Shown here: piece by piece, positions 1 through 10,875 of the stretch
Layout: each line of letters begins with the position of its first letter
Numbering within the stretch: position 1 is the stretch's first letter
Assembly: GCA_031213475.1 (NCBI GenBank)
Contig: JARUPZ010000030.1
Coordinates: 428,060 to 492,059 of the forward strand
DNA from: Nereocystis luetkeana
Taxonomy: Eukaryota > Sar > Phaeophyceae > Laminariales > Laminariaceae
DNA length: 64,000 nt
Direction of reading: 5' to 3'
Made by a program: the position numbers and the translations under genes
The notes under the pieces: model-generated
The model's database searches: none
What the model was told of the DNA's origin: nothing
The model's input: only the letters and a program-made list of their open reading frames with translations

Positions 1-144
1 CCTAAATCACAAGTATCATCAGAAAATACCACAGGAGTGGTCATGCCAATCAAAACAAAAATCAAGTCAAGAAGCTTAATGCCAGAGATCGCGAGGAACC
101 CCGTTCCTCCGGACAAGAGTCTCCCCTTATCCCCTACTCCCGCC

Positions 145-180
145 ATAGATACACAGATCGCACATAGGTTTCCCCACTAG
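145..180 (-). repeat. LTR remnant and polypurine tract at the 3' end of Copia copy A
   Basis: GATACACAGATCGC-CATAGG (about 147-168) matches the LTR-like block between copies A and B. The neighbouring CCCCACTAG is, on the minus strand, a purine run like the plus-strand primer site of copy B. Similarity fades below about 145, so the terminal LTR is truncated or diverged. I see nothing I can name in 1-144. Confidence 0.55.
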
Positions 181-341
181 AAATTTATTTGACGTTGCGA
201 CCACTCGGAAAACACCAAAAAACCCTCAAAATCCGTTACCAGAAACAAAACGATTTTATAGTTCAAACACATTCTTCACTCAAAAAAGTAAAATAAAACA
301 TCTCGGAAACAAGGCGTCAAAGGTTCATCAGAAAATCCCGG

Positions 342-2053
342 TGGTAACGAAAAACCATGTTGTTGAGCGGCTTTGTTAAGACGTCTGCGCGCTGCTCCTT
401 CGACTCTACATGGGTAATCACAACTCCCCCTTGAAAATAAGCTCCCGCAAAAAGTGGTGTCGAACGTCGATGTGCTTTGAATTCGACGTGCACACTGGGT
501 TTTGTACCAGGTGCCTTGCCCCCTCGTTATCCTCGAAAACCGTAATGCATCGCTCCCCAAACCCCGGAAAAATGAAACTCCAAGCGTAGCGCAAGAACAT
601 CGCCTCCTTGATAGTGTCTGCTAGTGCTACATATTCAGCAGCGTAACGCATTTCTGCGTCCTAGAAAACCAGCAAACACACGCCCCAGCACACATGATAG
701 CCCCACCTGAAACTGACCTCCTGTCAGTGGCTTTGTTGGCGTAGTCCGCATCCGCAAACGCTACCAGTTCAAGCCCGCTACCCTTCTGAAACGTAATGCC
801 GAAATCACTCGTAGAAAAAACATACTCTAAAATACCGACCGCTGTCTCCCAGTGTACTTCCCTCGGTCTATTCGTGTACCTCGCTACCGCCCTCACCGCG
901 TCGCAATATCCGGTCGTGTTTGGTTCGCAAGCCACATCAAGCACCCCACCAACTCGCGAAAAGGCCAATCACCCACGGGTTCATTCTCGTCGAACTCTTC
1001 GAGCTTCACACCAGTCGAAAGCGGAGTATTCCTCCCAGAACTAACACCAAACCTCGCCGCGGTCCTTTCAGCGAACGCCTGCTGCGAAATCGTCAAAGTA
1101 CCAACATCCCAATCCCTCGAAAAACAACAACCAGCATACCACCGCAACTCGCCCAGATTGTTGATCGGAACAAGGCTGTTCAGGTCTTCACAGAACTGAT
1201 CGCACATAGCCTTGCGCCCTACAGCATAAATATCATCCACATGAATCACTGTTACTATGGAGACAGAGCCCGACTCGACCAACCTCATGACACACGCATC
1301 AGCGGGGCTCTGCTCAAAGCCTAGACTCTTCATGTGAGTGAGAAGGTGGTTGTGCCACGACCTCGACGCTTGCTTCAAGCCATAGAGACTGCGGTTCAAC
1401 CTGACTACCTTACCGGACATTTCGCCGAAGCCAGGGGGCAGTCGCATGAAAACATCCTCATCCAAACTCGACTGCACGAGCGGTTGCTCAGCATCAAAAT
1501 GACACAAATCCAGACCCAACTCGCACGCAACGGCACCCAACAAACGGAAACAAGACGCTGCAGGGGTCGAAGCAAAAGTCTCAAAGAAATCAATACCCTC
1601 ACGCTGCTTGAAACCTCGTGCCACCAGCCTTGTTTTCGCCCGCACCACATCACCATGCTCGTTGAACTTCCAGGCGAACACCCACTTCGCCGAGATGACG
1701 TTGAGCCCCTCTGGTTGCTACGTCGCTCCAAACGTCCCCGCGTCCGCCAGTCCATGATATTCCTTGTCCATCGCCTGCCTCCAGATCGTCGAATACTCGT
1801 CTACACACGCTTCAGCGTACGAGTTCGGCGTCGAAAGCTCGCTTGCCGGGCCCGTGGGAAGGGGAGGATTCTCGCGCGGTGGGGCTTGGTGGAAAAGTAC
1901 ATGGCCTATAACTTCCCGTGCTGCCATCAGCGATAGCAGCCCATGCCCCATAGCCTCGCGGTTCCGCGCGGTCTCCCCTCTTGTCCGCCCCCTCAGAACG
2001 TCCCCTTCCTCCGGGTGTCGTCCAGCTTCCCCCACTGTCCGACCACCCTGCAC
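342..2053 (-). pseudogene. Copia pol, reverse transcriptase and RNase H part, copy A (frameshifted)
   Basis: From high to low coordinate: the RT entry region with TPNSYAEA and WRQAMDKE (about 1750-1830); the RT core with FDAEQ, DEDVFMRLPPGF, SLYGLKQASRSWH and the catalytic HVDDIYAVG (about 1220-1490); then RNase H with ADADYA (about 745), AEYVALADTIKEAMFL (about 590-640) and DNEGARHL (about 520). Copia RTs usually have Y/F-VDD; here the residue before VDD is His, in both copies. The frame shifts near 1720, around 890-970 and again near 640, so no intact protein can be made. The function would be copying element RNA into DNA in virus-like particles. Confidence 0.9.
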
Positions 2054-2245
2054 ACCGCCACCACCCTCCTGGTGCCGTGCAGTCTGCCCCCTTGTCCGCC
2101 CCCTCAGTACGTCCCCTTCCTCCGGGTGTCATCCAGCTTCCCCCACTGTCCGACCACCCTGCACACCGCCGCCACCTTCCTGGGGCCGTGCAGTCTCCCC
2201 CCTGGTCCGCCCCCTCAGTACGTCGCCATCCTCCGGGTCCGGGAT
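1980..2245. repeat. 111-bp minisatellite inside Copia copy A pol
   Basis: A unit beginning CCCTCAGnACGTC starts at about 1991, 2102 and 2213, so the period is about 111 bp (37 codons). On the minus strand it encodes a hydrophilic repeat rich in Gly, Arg and Glu (RTRGETAR, EGGGG-like) just before the RT domain. Copy B has a related but rearranged block at about 8270-8520. Confidence 0.75.
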
Positions 2246-3571
2246 ATAGGAACCCAGTTCCCGAGCAGCACGCTGCGAAAGCTGTGGCTGCGATGACTGC
2301 TACATCGGCGATGGCGATGATCTCGGCGGCGACGGCGACGGCGGCGGCGGTGGCGGTGGCGACGGCGGTGGCGGTGACGGTGGCAGTGGCGGCGGCGGTG
2401 ACGATGACGGCGGCAGCGACGGCGACGGTGACGGCGGCGACGGCGACGGCAGCGGCGGCGGCGGCGGCGGTAGCGGCGGTGATGACGGCGGTAGCGGCGG
2501 CAGCAGTGGGGATGGGGACGGTAATTCGGGCCATACGTCAGGGCCTCTCAGAGGCTTCGGCGTACCCGGGGGCGGTGGTGACGGCAACGGCAGCGGCGGG
2601 GAGCTCTCCTCCTCCGATGGCAGTAACCCCACAAACGGCTTCCTCGGGTGCTCCCAAGTGACGTCGCGGGAGAACGACCTCCGGCTAGATGCCAGCAGAA
2701 TCTTGCTGCAGTCAGCTGCGTGGTGGTTGCCGCCGTTGAGGTAGAAACAAGCCTCCGCCTTCGGCTCGGTCTTCAAGCTCCTCCTGACGTGGTGGAAACC
2801 TGGCTTAAAAAATGGGAGCAGCCGCGCAAACGGTGCTCTCCCGTAAAATTTGCGGTACGGCGAGTGCATTTCCGGCTTGTCCCTCACCCTTGCCGTCATG
2901 TTGATGATGTCGCTCGCGTACACGCAGGACTCAGCCCAAAGGGGCTGCGTCGCCGGCATCCTTGCATCGCCGAACAGGCGGGGGGCCTCCAGGCGGGACG
3001 CCATTGCAAGCTCCAGCGTCATCGCAATCCGCCGCTCGACCACGCCGTCATGCTTCGGAGGATCGACGGGCGTGTGCTCGCGGCGGATACCGTGGTGGTT
3101 GAGCAGCTCCACGAACTCCGCCTTGGTGAATTCGGTGCCGTTGTCCGAGCGAAGGCACTCCACGATGGACGAAACACCCTTGGCGTTTATGTCGGCCAGA
3201 AAACCAGCGAAGACCTTCGGGACGTCGGACTTCCGCTTCAAGAAATACGGCCATCCCAGGCGCGAGTAGTCGTCGACGATCATCATCATGTACTGCGCAC
3301 CGCCAGCAGACGTCGACTGCTGTCCCGACAGATCCACGAACAGGCGTTCCAGAGGCCTGGTAGAGCGGCACTCGGTCGTCCACGGCACCGCCATCCTCCT
3401 CCCCTTCGCCTCAGAACATCCAGCACACGAAACCAACTCCCCAAAAACCTTAATGCCCATCTGGCGTGCCGTCTCACGGAGAGTGTCAGGATGGGAGTGG
3501 GCAAGGGAAACGTGAAGGTCTAAATATATCAATCCTCCGCATTTTTCCGGGAGCCAAAACAGCGGCAGCAA
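2054..3571 (-). pseudogene. Copia integrase and Pro/Ser-rich linker, copy A
   Basis: The integrase zinc region has HVSLAHSH followed by CAGC. The catalytic triad shows as LFVDLSG, LRSDNGTEF and VVERRI. These are the DDE-type residues that join cDNA ends to target DNA. The C-terminal core (YASDIINMTARV, then FYGRAPFARLLPFF) matches the usual Copia GKS/GYS-side region. It runs into about 100 residues of Pro/Ser repeats (about 2300-2560), encoded by a GGTGACGGC-type simple sequence. Open from 3571 to 2300, then the frame changes through the minisatellite into RT. Confidence 0.9.
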
Positions 3572-3605
3572 TCGGGGTCTCTACAGTCCGCGTGGCGTCT
3601 ACGTA

Positions 3606-3990
3606 CTAACCTGCGTCCTTACGCATAAAGGACAATTGCCCATCCAATAAGTGAGCTCCCTGGGAATCTAAAGTCACCGGGCATTTCAGCATTACTGCGT
3701 GAAGTGAAAACAGGTTGAACCGAACACCGGGCACGTAGGCTACGTCCAAAAGCCTAACCTGGACATCACACTGCGGGCTGTGCATTACCATCGGAATCTG
3801 TCCAAAGTACTCGACCTTCAATGACCTCATGTCACCGACGACCAAACTATTCTTACCGGGGGGAGGGGGGTAACAGCCTACCATACCAAAGGGGTTACCA
3901 GTTACGTGAAAGGTTGCTCCCGAATCCGCTACCCACTCTTCCCTCCCACTAGCCCAAGACAAATCGTCGCTAAAATACTCTTGCCTTGGT
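3606..3990 (-). pseudogene. Copia aspartic protease, copy A
   Basis: The motif EEWVADSGATFHVTGN contains the catalytic DSGA of retropepsins. Further on are LKVEYFGQIP and VAYVPGVRFNLFSLHAVM, the conserved 'PxxxxNLfSv' block found between protease and integrase in Copia. It is separated from gag by a 1-base deletion: copy B has five A residues at the matching spot near 10280, copy A four near 3972. It ends at a TAG at 3606-3608 where copy B reads through. Role: maturation of the Gag-Pol polyprotein. Confidence 0.88.
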
Positions 3991-4465
3991 GCGCAAACTG
4001 CGCGGTGAGGAGGTGCGGGTCGAACGTAGGCGTAGGGTTGCCGTTGTTCGCTGGGCCAGGGGAAGGGAAAGTGCTCGAGGAGGGTTGTTGTGACGGGAAA
4101 GCTCCGGCCGAGGTATACCCACCACTGCCGTAGGGCGTCTCCTGCTGCCAGCCACCTCTGTAGTACATCTGTTGAGGGGGAGGGGCAGCAGTACTCGGGA
4201 CCACGACGTTCATCTGCGGGGCGGCTACCGGGCAAGCTGCGACGTAGTGGCCGTGTTTGCCACACCGAAAGCAGACCCCCTTGCTCCTCGGTTGAGTGTT
4301 GCTCGGCGGGAGACCCCAGCCTGCCGGAGTCATTACGGGCGGCGGGGGCATAGGGGGCATTGCCCCTGGTGGTGGCTCGGTAGGTACCCAACCCATGGGC
4401 GGAACCGCCCCACCCGCACCGAAGGGGTCGGGACCGGAGTCATCCCAACGGTACCTGCAGTCCAC
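3929..4465 (-). pseudogene. Copia Gag C-terminus with zinc knuckle, copy A
   Basis: A Pro/Gly-rich segment precedes a CCHC knuckle, CFRCGKHGHYVAAC (C-x2-C-x4-H-x4-C), at about 4235-4275, which binds element RNA in the particle. It is in a different frame from the Gag N-terminal half; the break falls in the poly-Gln tract. It reads on to about 3975, where the frame is lost before the protease. Confidence 0.88.
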
Positions 4466-4539
4466 GGCATCCCAACGCCATTTGGGGCCGGTAATTCCCC
4501 CCGGCGAAGCTCCTCCCCGGTTGCCATCATGCTGACGGG

Positions 4540-4790
4540 GACGATGCTGCTGCTGCTGGTACTGCTGTTGCTGGGGTTGTGGCTGCTGCTGCTGCTGCTG
4601 TTGATGGTACTGCTGCTGCTGGGGTCGCTGCTGCTGCTGCCGCTGCTGCTGCGGTTACTGCTGATACTGCTGCTGCTGCTGATGCTGCTGCTGCTGCTGC
4701 TGCTGATACTGCTGCTGCTGCGGCTGCTGCTGTTGCTGCTGCTGCGGATACTGTTGCTGCTGCTGCTGCGGCTGCTGCCCACCCTTGTAC
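4540..4790. repeat. CTG/CAG repeat encoding poly-Gln in Gag, copy A
   Basis: Long interrupted CTG repeat on the plus strand. On the minus strand it is CAG and gives Gln runs with scattered Tyr, His and Pro. The Gag frame changes inside it. Copy B has a shorter version at about 10850-10975. Confidence 0.9.
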
Positions 4791-5848
4791 CTCCCGCCTC
4801 TCCTGTCCCTCCTTTCCCCTCCTGGACCCGCACCTCCACCACTGGCAGGCTGCGCACCTCCGGCGTACAAAGCATGCTGATTTCCCACTCCCTGCACTCC
4901 CAACGCCTTGGAAACCATCTCTTTATCTGCCCTATCGTTTGCGTATGCATCGCGGATGATCTCATCGATCTCGGAACGGGGGATGGACGGGCGGGAAAGA
5001 ACGGACTTGCTTTGTATCATATATAGAGGCGAGAGGTTCGTCACGATATGTCGGTTAACCTCTTCCACACTCATCCCACAGCCAAGCATGGCCAGCTCAT
5101 CTGTTGCCTTATCCACCCTCCCTAGGAACAGCACGGGGTTTTCGTCCTCGACCATTATGATGGTTTCAAACTCTCTCTTCAGTCTATGGGTGGCCGCTAT
5201 CGTCCTTGGCATGTAGTTGTCTTCTAATTCCTTCCATGCACCACTTAGCGACATTGCCTTCTGCATTCTGAACTCAGCCATTGCGTATCCAGTCATTGCT
5301 TCCATCATCAATCCATAAACTAATCGGGCATCCCTGATCTCCTGAGGAGAGTGCCTCGATGCTAGCTCCTCCTCCGACACCCTCACGTCACCAACCATAA
5401 CAGGGGTTGACGTGCTTAACACATGAAGGCACCCTAGGGATGACAGGTACGCTTCGAACTTACTACGCCACATACTAAAGTGGGCTTCTATGTTATCGAA
5501 TTTGGGGGGTCTCGACTGGGACAAACTAGGGCGGTATACAGAAGTGTTTGGTGACATGCCTGGACGGGCTCCCAGCCCAGGTGTCGTCACCGTCGATGCT
5601 GCTGGTTCCCTCGCAGCTGCTTCTCCTCTCGCCCCCCCACCGCCCCCCCCCTCCATTCCTTCTCACGGCGCGTTCCTCTCGGCGCCCAGCTTCTGCTCTT
5701 CTATCATCTTCTCCAGGACCTCGATTTTCTCTTTCATCCTCAGCATCTCTTCCATGGCCACGCTTGCTTCCTGACTAGACATGCCATCTGAACCAGACAT
5801 GTCGGAAGGTTCCCACCTCTCTAGGTTGGCCTCGGCTACGCTTGCCAA
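4655..5848 (-). pseudogene. Copia Gag N-terminal half, copy A, with in-frame UGA
   Basis: The first ATG at 5848 opens a 61-residue segment with a short coiled coil (MEEMLRMKEKIEVLEKMIEEQ). It stops at TGA at 5663-5665. The same frame then continues with a Gly/Ala-rich stretch and a helical capsid-like domain (WRSKFEAYL, AWKELEDNYM, MSVEEVNRHI), as expected of UBN2-like Copia Gag. The same TGA is at the same place in copy B, so it predates the split of the copies. It lies in GCC|GTGAGAA, which also resembles a splice donor. Confidence 0.8.
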
Positions 5849-6081
5849 TAGAAGATCACCGGTTCACTAGTGTGTTGATTGATCTCTAAAGGTATAGACG
5901 CAGCTGGCACGGGAACGCGTGGTTGACTCCAGACAATAACGCGGAACTTCTCTTATATATATTATTACGTATCAGTGCTGTCGAGTGACTCAGGTGGCGG
6001 CGCATCCACATGATTATCCATCACATTGCAGGCACAATTAATCTCCCGCTCTTATAATCCCACATCAATATATGGAACTCC

Positions 6082-6177
6082 CTGATACCAAGTGAAACAT
6101 CTACGTCGTGTCTATTGGGCACAGTCAATATACACAGATCGCGACGGTAATGCGAGATGACATAGATTCCCCCACTT
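6082..6177 (-). repeat. Single short LTR shared by Copia copies A and B, with PPT and PBS
   Basis: On the minus strand the order is: purine tract AAGTGGGGG of copy B (about 6170-6177), about 70 bp of LTR-like sequence starting TGTCATCTC (about 6093-6163), then GGTATCAGG of copy A (6082-6092). The same block, diverged, lies at the outer end of copy B (12347-12432), and part of it at 147-168. An LTR of 70-90 bp is very short for Copia. That is my reading of where the similarity starts and stops. Confidence 0.6.
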
Positions 6178-6353
6178 CAAAAATCATCTGACGTTGAGAC
6201 CACTCGGAAAACACCAAAAACTCTCGAAACCCATTACCAGAAACAAAACGGTATTATCCACGGAATTAGCCCAGGAAAGATGGCAGTATCTTCGGATTTG
6301 TAGTTCAAACACATTGTTCACTCAAAAAAGTAAAACATCTCGGAAAGAAGGCG

Positions 6354-8240
6354 TCAACGGTTCACCAGAAAATCCCGGTGGTAACGAAAAACGTGCTGTT
6401 GAGCGGCTTTGTTAAGAAGTCTTCCAAGCTGCTCCTCCGACTCTGCATGGGTAATCACAAACTCCCCCTTGAAAATAAGCTCCCGCAAAAAGTGGTGTCG
6501 AACGTCGATGTGCTTTGAATTCGACGTGCACACTGGGTTTTGTACCAGGTGCCTTGCCCCTTCGTTATCCTCGAAAACCGTAATGCATCGCTCCCCAAAC
6601 CCCGGAAAAATGAAACTCCAAGCGTAGCGCAAGAACATCGCCTCCTTGATAGTGTCTGCCAGTGCTACATATTCAGCCTCAGTGGTTGAGAGCGTAACGC
6701 ATTTCTGCGTCCTAGAAACCCAGCACACACGCCCCAGCACACAGGATAGCCCCACCTGAAACTGGCCTCCTATCAGTGGTTTTGCTGGCATAGTCCGCAT
6801 CCGCAAACGCTACCAGTTCAAGCCCGCTACCCTTCCGAAACAGAATGCCGAAATCGCTCGTAGAAAAAACATACTCTAAAATACCGACCGCTGTCTCCCA
6901 GTGTACTTCCCTCGGCCTATTCGTGTATCTCGCTACCACCCTCACCGCGTGGCAATATCCGGTCGTGTTTGGTTCGCAAGCCACATCAAGCACCTCACCA
7001 ACCCGCGAAAAGGCTAATCCCCCACGGGTTCATTCTTGTTGAGCTCTTCGAGCTTCACACCAGTCGAAAGCGGATTATCCCTCCCAAAACTGACATCAAA
7101 CCTCGCCGCGGTCTTTTCAGCGAACGCCTGCTGCGAAATCGCCAAAGTACCAGCATCCCCATCCCTCGAAAAACAACAACCAGCATACCACTGCAACTCG
7201 CCCAGATTATTGATCGGAGCAAGGCTGTTCAGGTCTTCACAGAACTGATCGCATCTAGCCTTGAGCCCTACCGCATAAATATCATCCACATGAATCACTG
7301 TTACTATGGAGACAGAGCCCGACTCGGCCAACCTCATGACACACGCATCAGCGGGGCTCTGCTCAAATCCTAGACTCTTCATATGAGTGAGAAGGTGGTT
7401 GTGCCACGACCTTGACGCTTGCTTCAAGCCGTAGAGACTGTGGTTCAACCTGACTACCTTACCGGACATTTCGCCGCAGCCAGGGGGTAGTCGCATGAAA
7501 ACATCCTCGTCCAAACTCGACTGCACGAGCGGTTGCTCAGCATCAAAATGACACAAATCTAAACGCAACTCGCACGCAATAGCACCCAACAAGCGAACCA
7601 AGGCGCTGCAGGCGTCGGAGCAAAAGTCTCAAATAAATCAATACCCCACGCTGTTTGAAACCCCGTGCCACCAGCTATGCTTTCGCCCGCACCACATCGC
7701 CATGCTCGTTGGACTTCCAGGCGAACACCCACTTCGCCGAGATGACGTTGAGCCCCTGACCCGTTCTACGATAGAGGTAGCACATTTCCGCTATTTTGTT
7801 TTTGAAAGACGGGGTTCCTTGAGCCCAAATCGTTGGAATGTCAATCTTGACTTCGAAAAAAAATGTTTTGTAGACTCGGGCCATGGGATTATTCGCCGCG
7901 ATGCATTTTGATTTCTGCTGGAGTCAGTTTTAGGAGGAGGTATGGAGCTCCTTAAGTGAGGAGCCTCAGAAACATTGGGGTGAACCTCTATCGTAGAACG
8001 CCTCCTCTCTGGTTGCTACATACTCCAAACGTCCCGGCGTCCGCCAGTCCAAGATATCCCTTGTACATCGTCTGCCTCCAGATGGTCGAATACTCGTCCT
8101 CACACGCTTCAGCATACGAGTTCGGCGTCGAAAGCTCGCTTGCCGGGCGTGTGGGAAGGGGAGGATTTTCGCGCCGTGGGGCTTGGTGGAAAAATACAGG
8201 GCCTATACCTTCCCGCACTGCCATCAACAACAGCAGCCCA
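6354..8240 (-). pseudogene. Copia RT and RNase H, copy B (interrupted)
   Basis: RNase H shows TLSTTEAEYVALADTIKEAM (about 6640-6700) and DNEGARHL (about 6570). The RT core shows FDAEQPLVQSSLDEDVFMRL (about 7480-7560) and HVDDIYAVG (about 7270). The entry segment TPNSYAEACEDEY is at about 8080-8120, cut off from the core by the insertion at 7758-8004. More small indels lie near 7000 and 7600-7680. Non-functional. Confidence 0.9.
7758..8004. mobile_element. Non-autonomous inverted-repeat element (MITE family 1) inside Copia copy B
   Basis: Ends are GACCCGTTCTACGATAGAGG and its inverted partner CCTCTATCGTAGAACGCCTC. The interior has no coding potential. Copy A has uninterrupted sequence at the same point (GAGCCCCTCTGG at about 1707-1718), so this is an occupied/empty site pair. 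Flanks suggest a short duplication of about 4 bp (CT-rich). Related copies are at 31686-31935, 41313-41568 and, more diverged, 55617-55890. Confidence 0.88.
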
Positions 8241-8631
8241 TGCCCCATAGCCTCGCGGCTCCGCGCTGTTTCTCCTCTTGTCCTCCCCCTCAGAACGTCG
8301 CCGTCCTTCGGGTGTCGTCCATCTTCCCCCATCGTCCGACCACCCTGCAGGCCGCCCCCACCCTCCTGGTGTCGTGCAGTCTCCCTGATCGGCCCCTCCT
8401 GCACGCCGCCTCCACCCTCCTGGTGTCGTAAAGCCCCCCTGGTCCGCCCCTCCTGCACGCCGCCACCACCCTCCTGGTGTCGTGCAGTCTCCCCCCTGGT
8501 CCGTCCGCTCAGCACGTCGCCATCCTCCGGGTCCGGGATAATAGAACCCAGTTCCCAGGCAGCACGCTGCAAAAGCTGTGGCTGCGGTAACTGCTGCGGC
8601 GGCGATGGGGGTGATCTCGGCAGCGACGGGG

Positions 8632-8672
<41 letters not shown>

Positions 8673-9879
8673 ACGGCGACGGCGGTGACGGTGGCAGTGG
8701 CGGCGGCGGTGACGATGACGGCGGCAGCGACGGCGACGGTGACGGCGGCGACGGCGACGGCAGCGGCGGCGGCGGCGGCGGCGGTGATGACGGTGGTAGC
8801 GGCGGCAGCAGTGGGGATGGGGACGGTAATCCGGGCCATACGTCAGGGCCTCTCAGAGGCTTCGGCGTACCCGGGGGCGGTGGTGACGGCAACGGCGGCG
8901 ATGGGTAGCTCTCCTCCTCCGCAGGCAGTAACCCCACAAACGGCTTCCTCGGGTGCTCCCAAGTGACGTCGCGGGAGAACGACCTCCGGCTAGATGCCAG
9001 CAGAATCTTGCTGCAGTCAGCTGCGTGGTGGTTGCCGCCGTTGAGGTAGAAACAAGCCTCCGCCTTCGGCTCGGTCTTCAAGGTTCTCCTGACTTGGTGA
9101 AACCCTGGCTTAAAAAATGGGAGCAGCCGCGCAAACGGTGCTCTCCCGTAAAATTTGCAGTACGGCGGATGCATTTCCGGCTTGTCCCTCACCCTTGCCG
9201 TCATGTTGATGATGTCGCTCGCGTACACGCAGGACTCAGCCCAAAGGGGCTGCGTCGCCGGCATCCTTGCATCGCCGAACAGGCAGGGGGGCTCCAGGCG
9301 GGACGCCATTGCAAGCTCCAGCGTCATCGCAATCCGCCGCTCGACCACACCGTCATGCTTCGGAGAATCGACAGGCGTGTGCTCGCGGCGGATACCATGA
9401 TGGTTGAGCAACTCCACGAACTCCGCCTTGGTGAACTCGGTGCCGTTGTCCGAGCGAAGGCACTCCACGATGGACGGAACACCCTTGGCGTTGATGTCGG
9501 CCAGAAAACCAGCGAAGACCTTCGGGACGTCGGATTTCCACTTCAAGAAATACGGTCATCCCAGTCGCGAGTAGTCGTCGACGATCATCACCATGTACTG
9601 CGTACCGCCAGCACACGTCAACTGCTGTCCCGACAGATCCACGAACAGGCGTTCCAGAGGCCTGGTAGAGCGGCACTCGGTCGCCCACGGCACCGCCATC
9701 CTCCTCCCCTTCGCCTCAGAACACCCAGCACACGAAAACAACTCCTCAAAAATCTTAGTGTACATCTGGCGTACCTTCTCACGGAGAGTATCAGCATGGG
9801 AGTGGGCAAGGGAAACGTGAAGGTCTAAATATATCAATCCTCCGCTTTTTTTTTCCAGGGGCCAAAACAGCGGCAGCAA
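8241..9879 (-). pseudogene. Copia integrase and Pro/Ser-rich linker, copy B
   Basis: HVSLAHSH, CAGC, LFVDLSG, LRSDNGTEF and VVERRI mark the zinc region and DDE core, as in copy A. The frame shifts near 9548 (between DDYSRLG and the KWKSDV segment). A long Pro/Ser-rich run follows (about 8600-8890), then a Gly/Glu/Arg-rich repeat block (about 8270-8520). Upstream, a run of T on the plus strand (about 9846-9854) shifts the frame relative to the protease. Confidence 0.88.
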
Positions 9880-10702
9880 TCGGGGTTTCTGCAGTCCGCG
9901 TGGCGTCTACGTATGAACCCGCGTCCCTACGCATTAAGGACAATTGCCCACCCAACATGTGAGCTCCCTGAGTATCCAGTGCCACCGGGCATTTCAGCAT
10001 TACTGCGTGAAGCGAAAACAAGTTGAAGCGAACACCTGGCACGTATGCTACGTTCGAAAGCCTAACCTGGACATCACACTGAGAGCTGTGCATCTCCATC
10101 GGAATCTGTCCAAAGTACTCGACCTTCAATGACCTCATGTCACCGACGACCAAACTACTCTTACCGGGGGAAGGGGGGTAACAGCCTACCATACCAAAGG
10201 GGTTACTAGTTACGTGAAAGGTTGCTCCCGAATCCGCTACCCACTCTTCCCTCCCACTAGCCCAAAACAAATCGTCGCTAAAAATACTCTTGCCTTGGTG
10301 CGCAAACTGCGCGGTGAGGAGATGAGGGTCGAACGTAGGCGTAGGGCTGCCGTTGTTCGCTGGGCCAGGGAAAGGGAAAGTTCTCAAGGAGGGTTGTTGT
10401 GACGGGAAAGCTCTGGCCGAGGTATACCCACCACTGCCGTAGGGCGTCTCCTGCTGCCAGGCACCTCTGTAGTACATCTGTTGAGGGGGTTGAGGAGCAG
10501 CAGCACTCGGGATCGCGACGTTCATCTGCGGGGGGGCTACCGGGCAAGCTGCGACGTAGTGACGCGGTTTACCACACCGGAAGCAGACCCCCTTGCGCCT
10601 CGATTGAGTGTTGCTCGGTGGGAGACCCCAGCCTGCCGGAGTCATTACGGGCGGCGGGGGCATAGGGTGCATTGTCCCTGGTGGTGGCTCAGTAGGTACC
10701 AA
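9791..10702 (-). pseudogene. Copia Gag zinc knuckle and protease in one frame, copy B
   Basis: A single open stretch of 303 codons carries CFRCGKPRHYVAAC (CCHC), then EEWVADSGATFHVTSN (protease DSGA), then YVPGVRFNLFSLHAVM. It shows the ancestral fusion that copy A has lost by a 1-base deletion. It reads on past the point where copy A stops, then goes out of frame at the T-run near 9846. Confidence 0.9.
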
Positions 10703-10875
10703 CCCATGGGCGGGACCGCCCCACCCGTGCCGAAGGGGTCGAGACCGGACTCATCCCAACGGTACCTGCTGGCCACGGCATCTCAACGCCATTTGGGGCC
10801 GGTAATTCCCCCCGGCGAAGCTCCTCCCCGGCTGCTGTCATGCTGACGGGGACGATGCTGCTGCTGCTGCTGGGG

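Larger units (their letters stand above)
145..6092 (-). mobile_element. Ty1/Copia-type LTR retrotransposon, copy A (degenerate)
   Basis: Read on the minus strand, the order is gag, protease, integrase, reverse transcriptase, RNase H. Integrase before RT is the Copia (Pseudoviridae) order. The left end has a purine-rich tract (minus-strand reading of 168-180) next to LTR-like sequence. The right end has a primer-binding-site-like GGTATCAGG at about 6082-6092, similar to the initiator-Met tRNA site of many Copia elements. The reading frame is interrupted several times, for example by a 1-base loss near 3975 and a nonsense codon at 3606, so the copy looks dead. It is closely similar along its whole length to copy B. 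Confidence 0.92.

Noticed and set aside
1812..2661. Ala/Val/Thr-rich open frames on both strands (also 7956-8966)
   Set aside because: Shadows of the GC-rich simple repeat that encodes the Pro/Ser linker of Copia pol.
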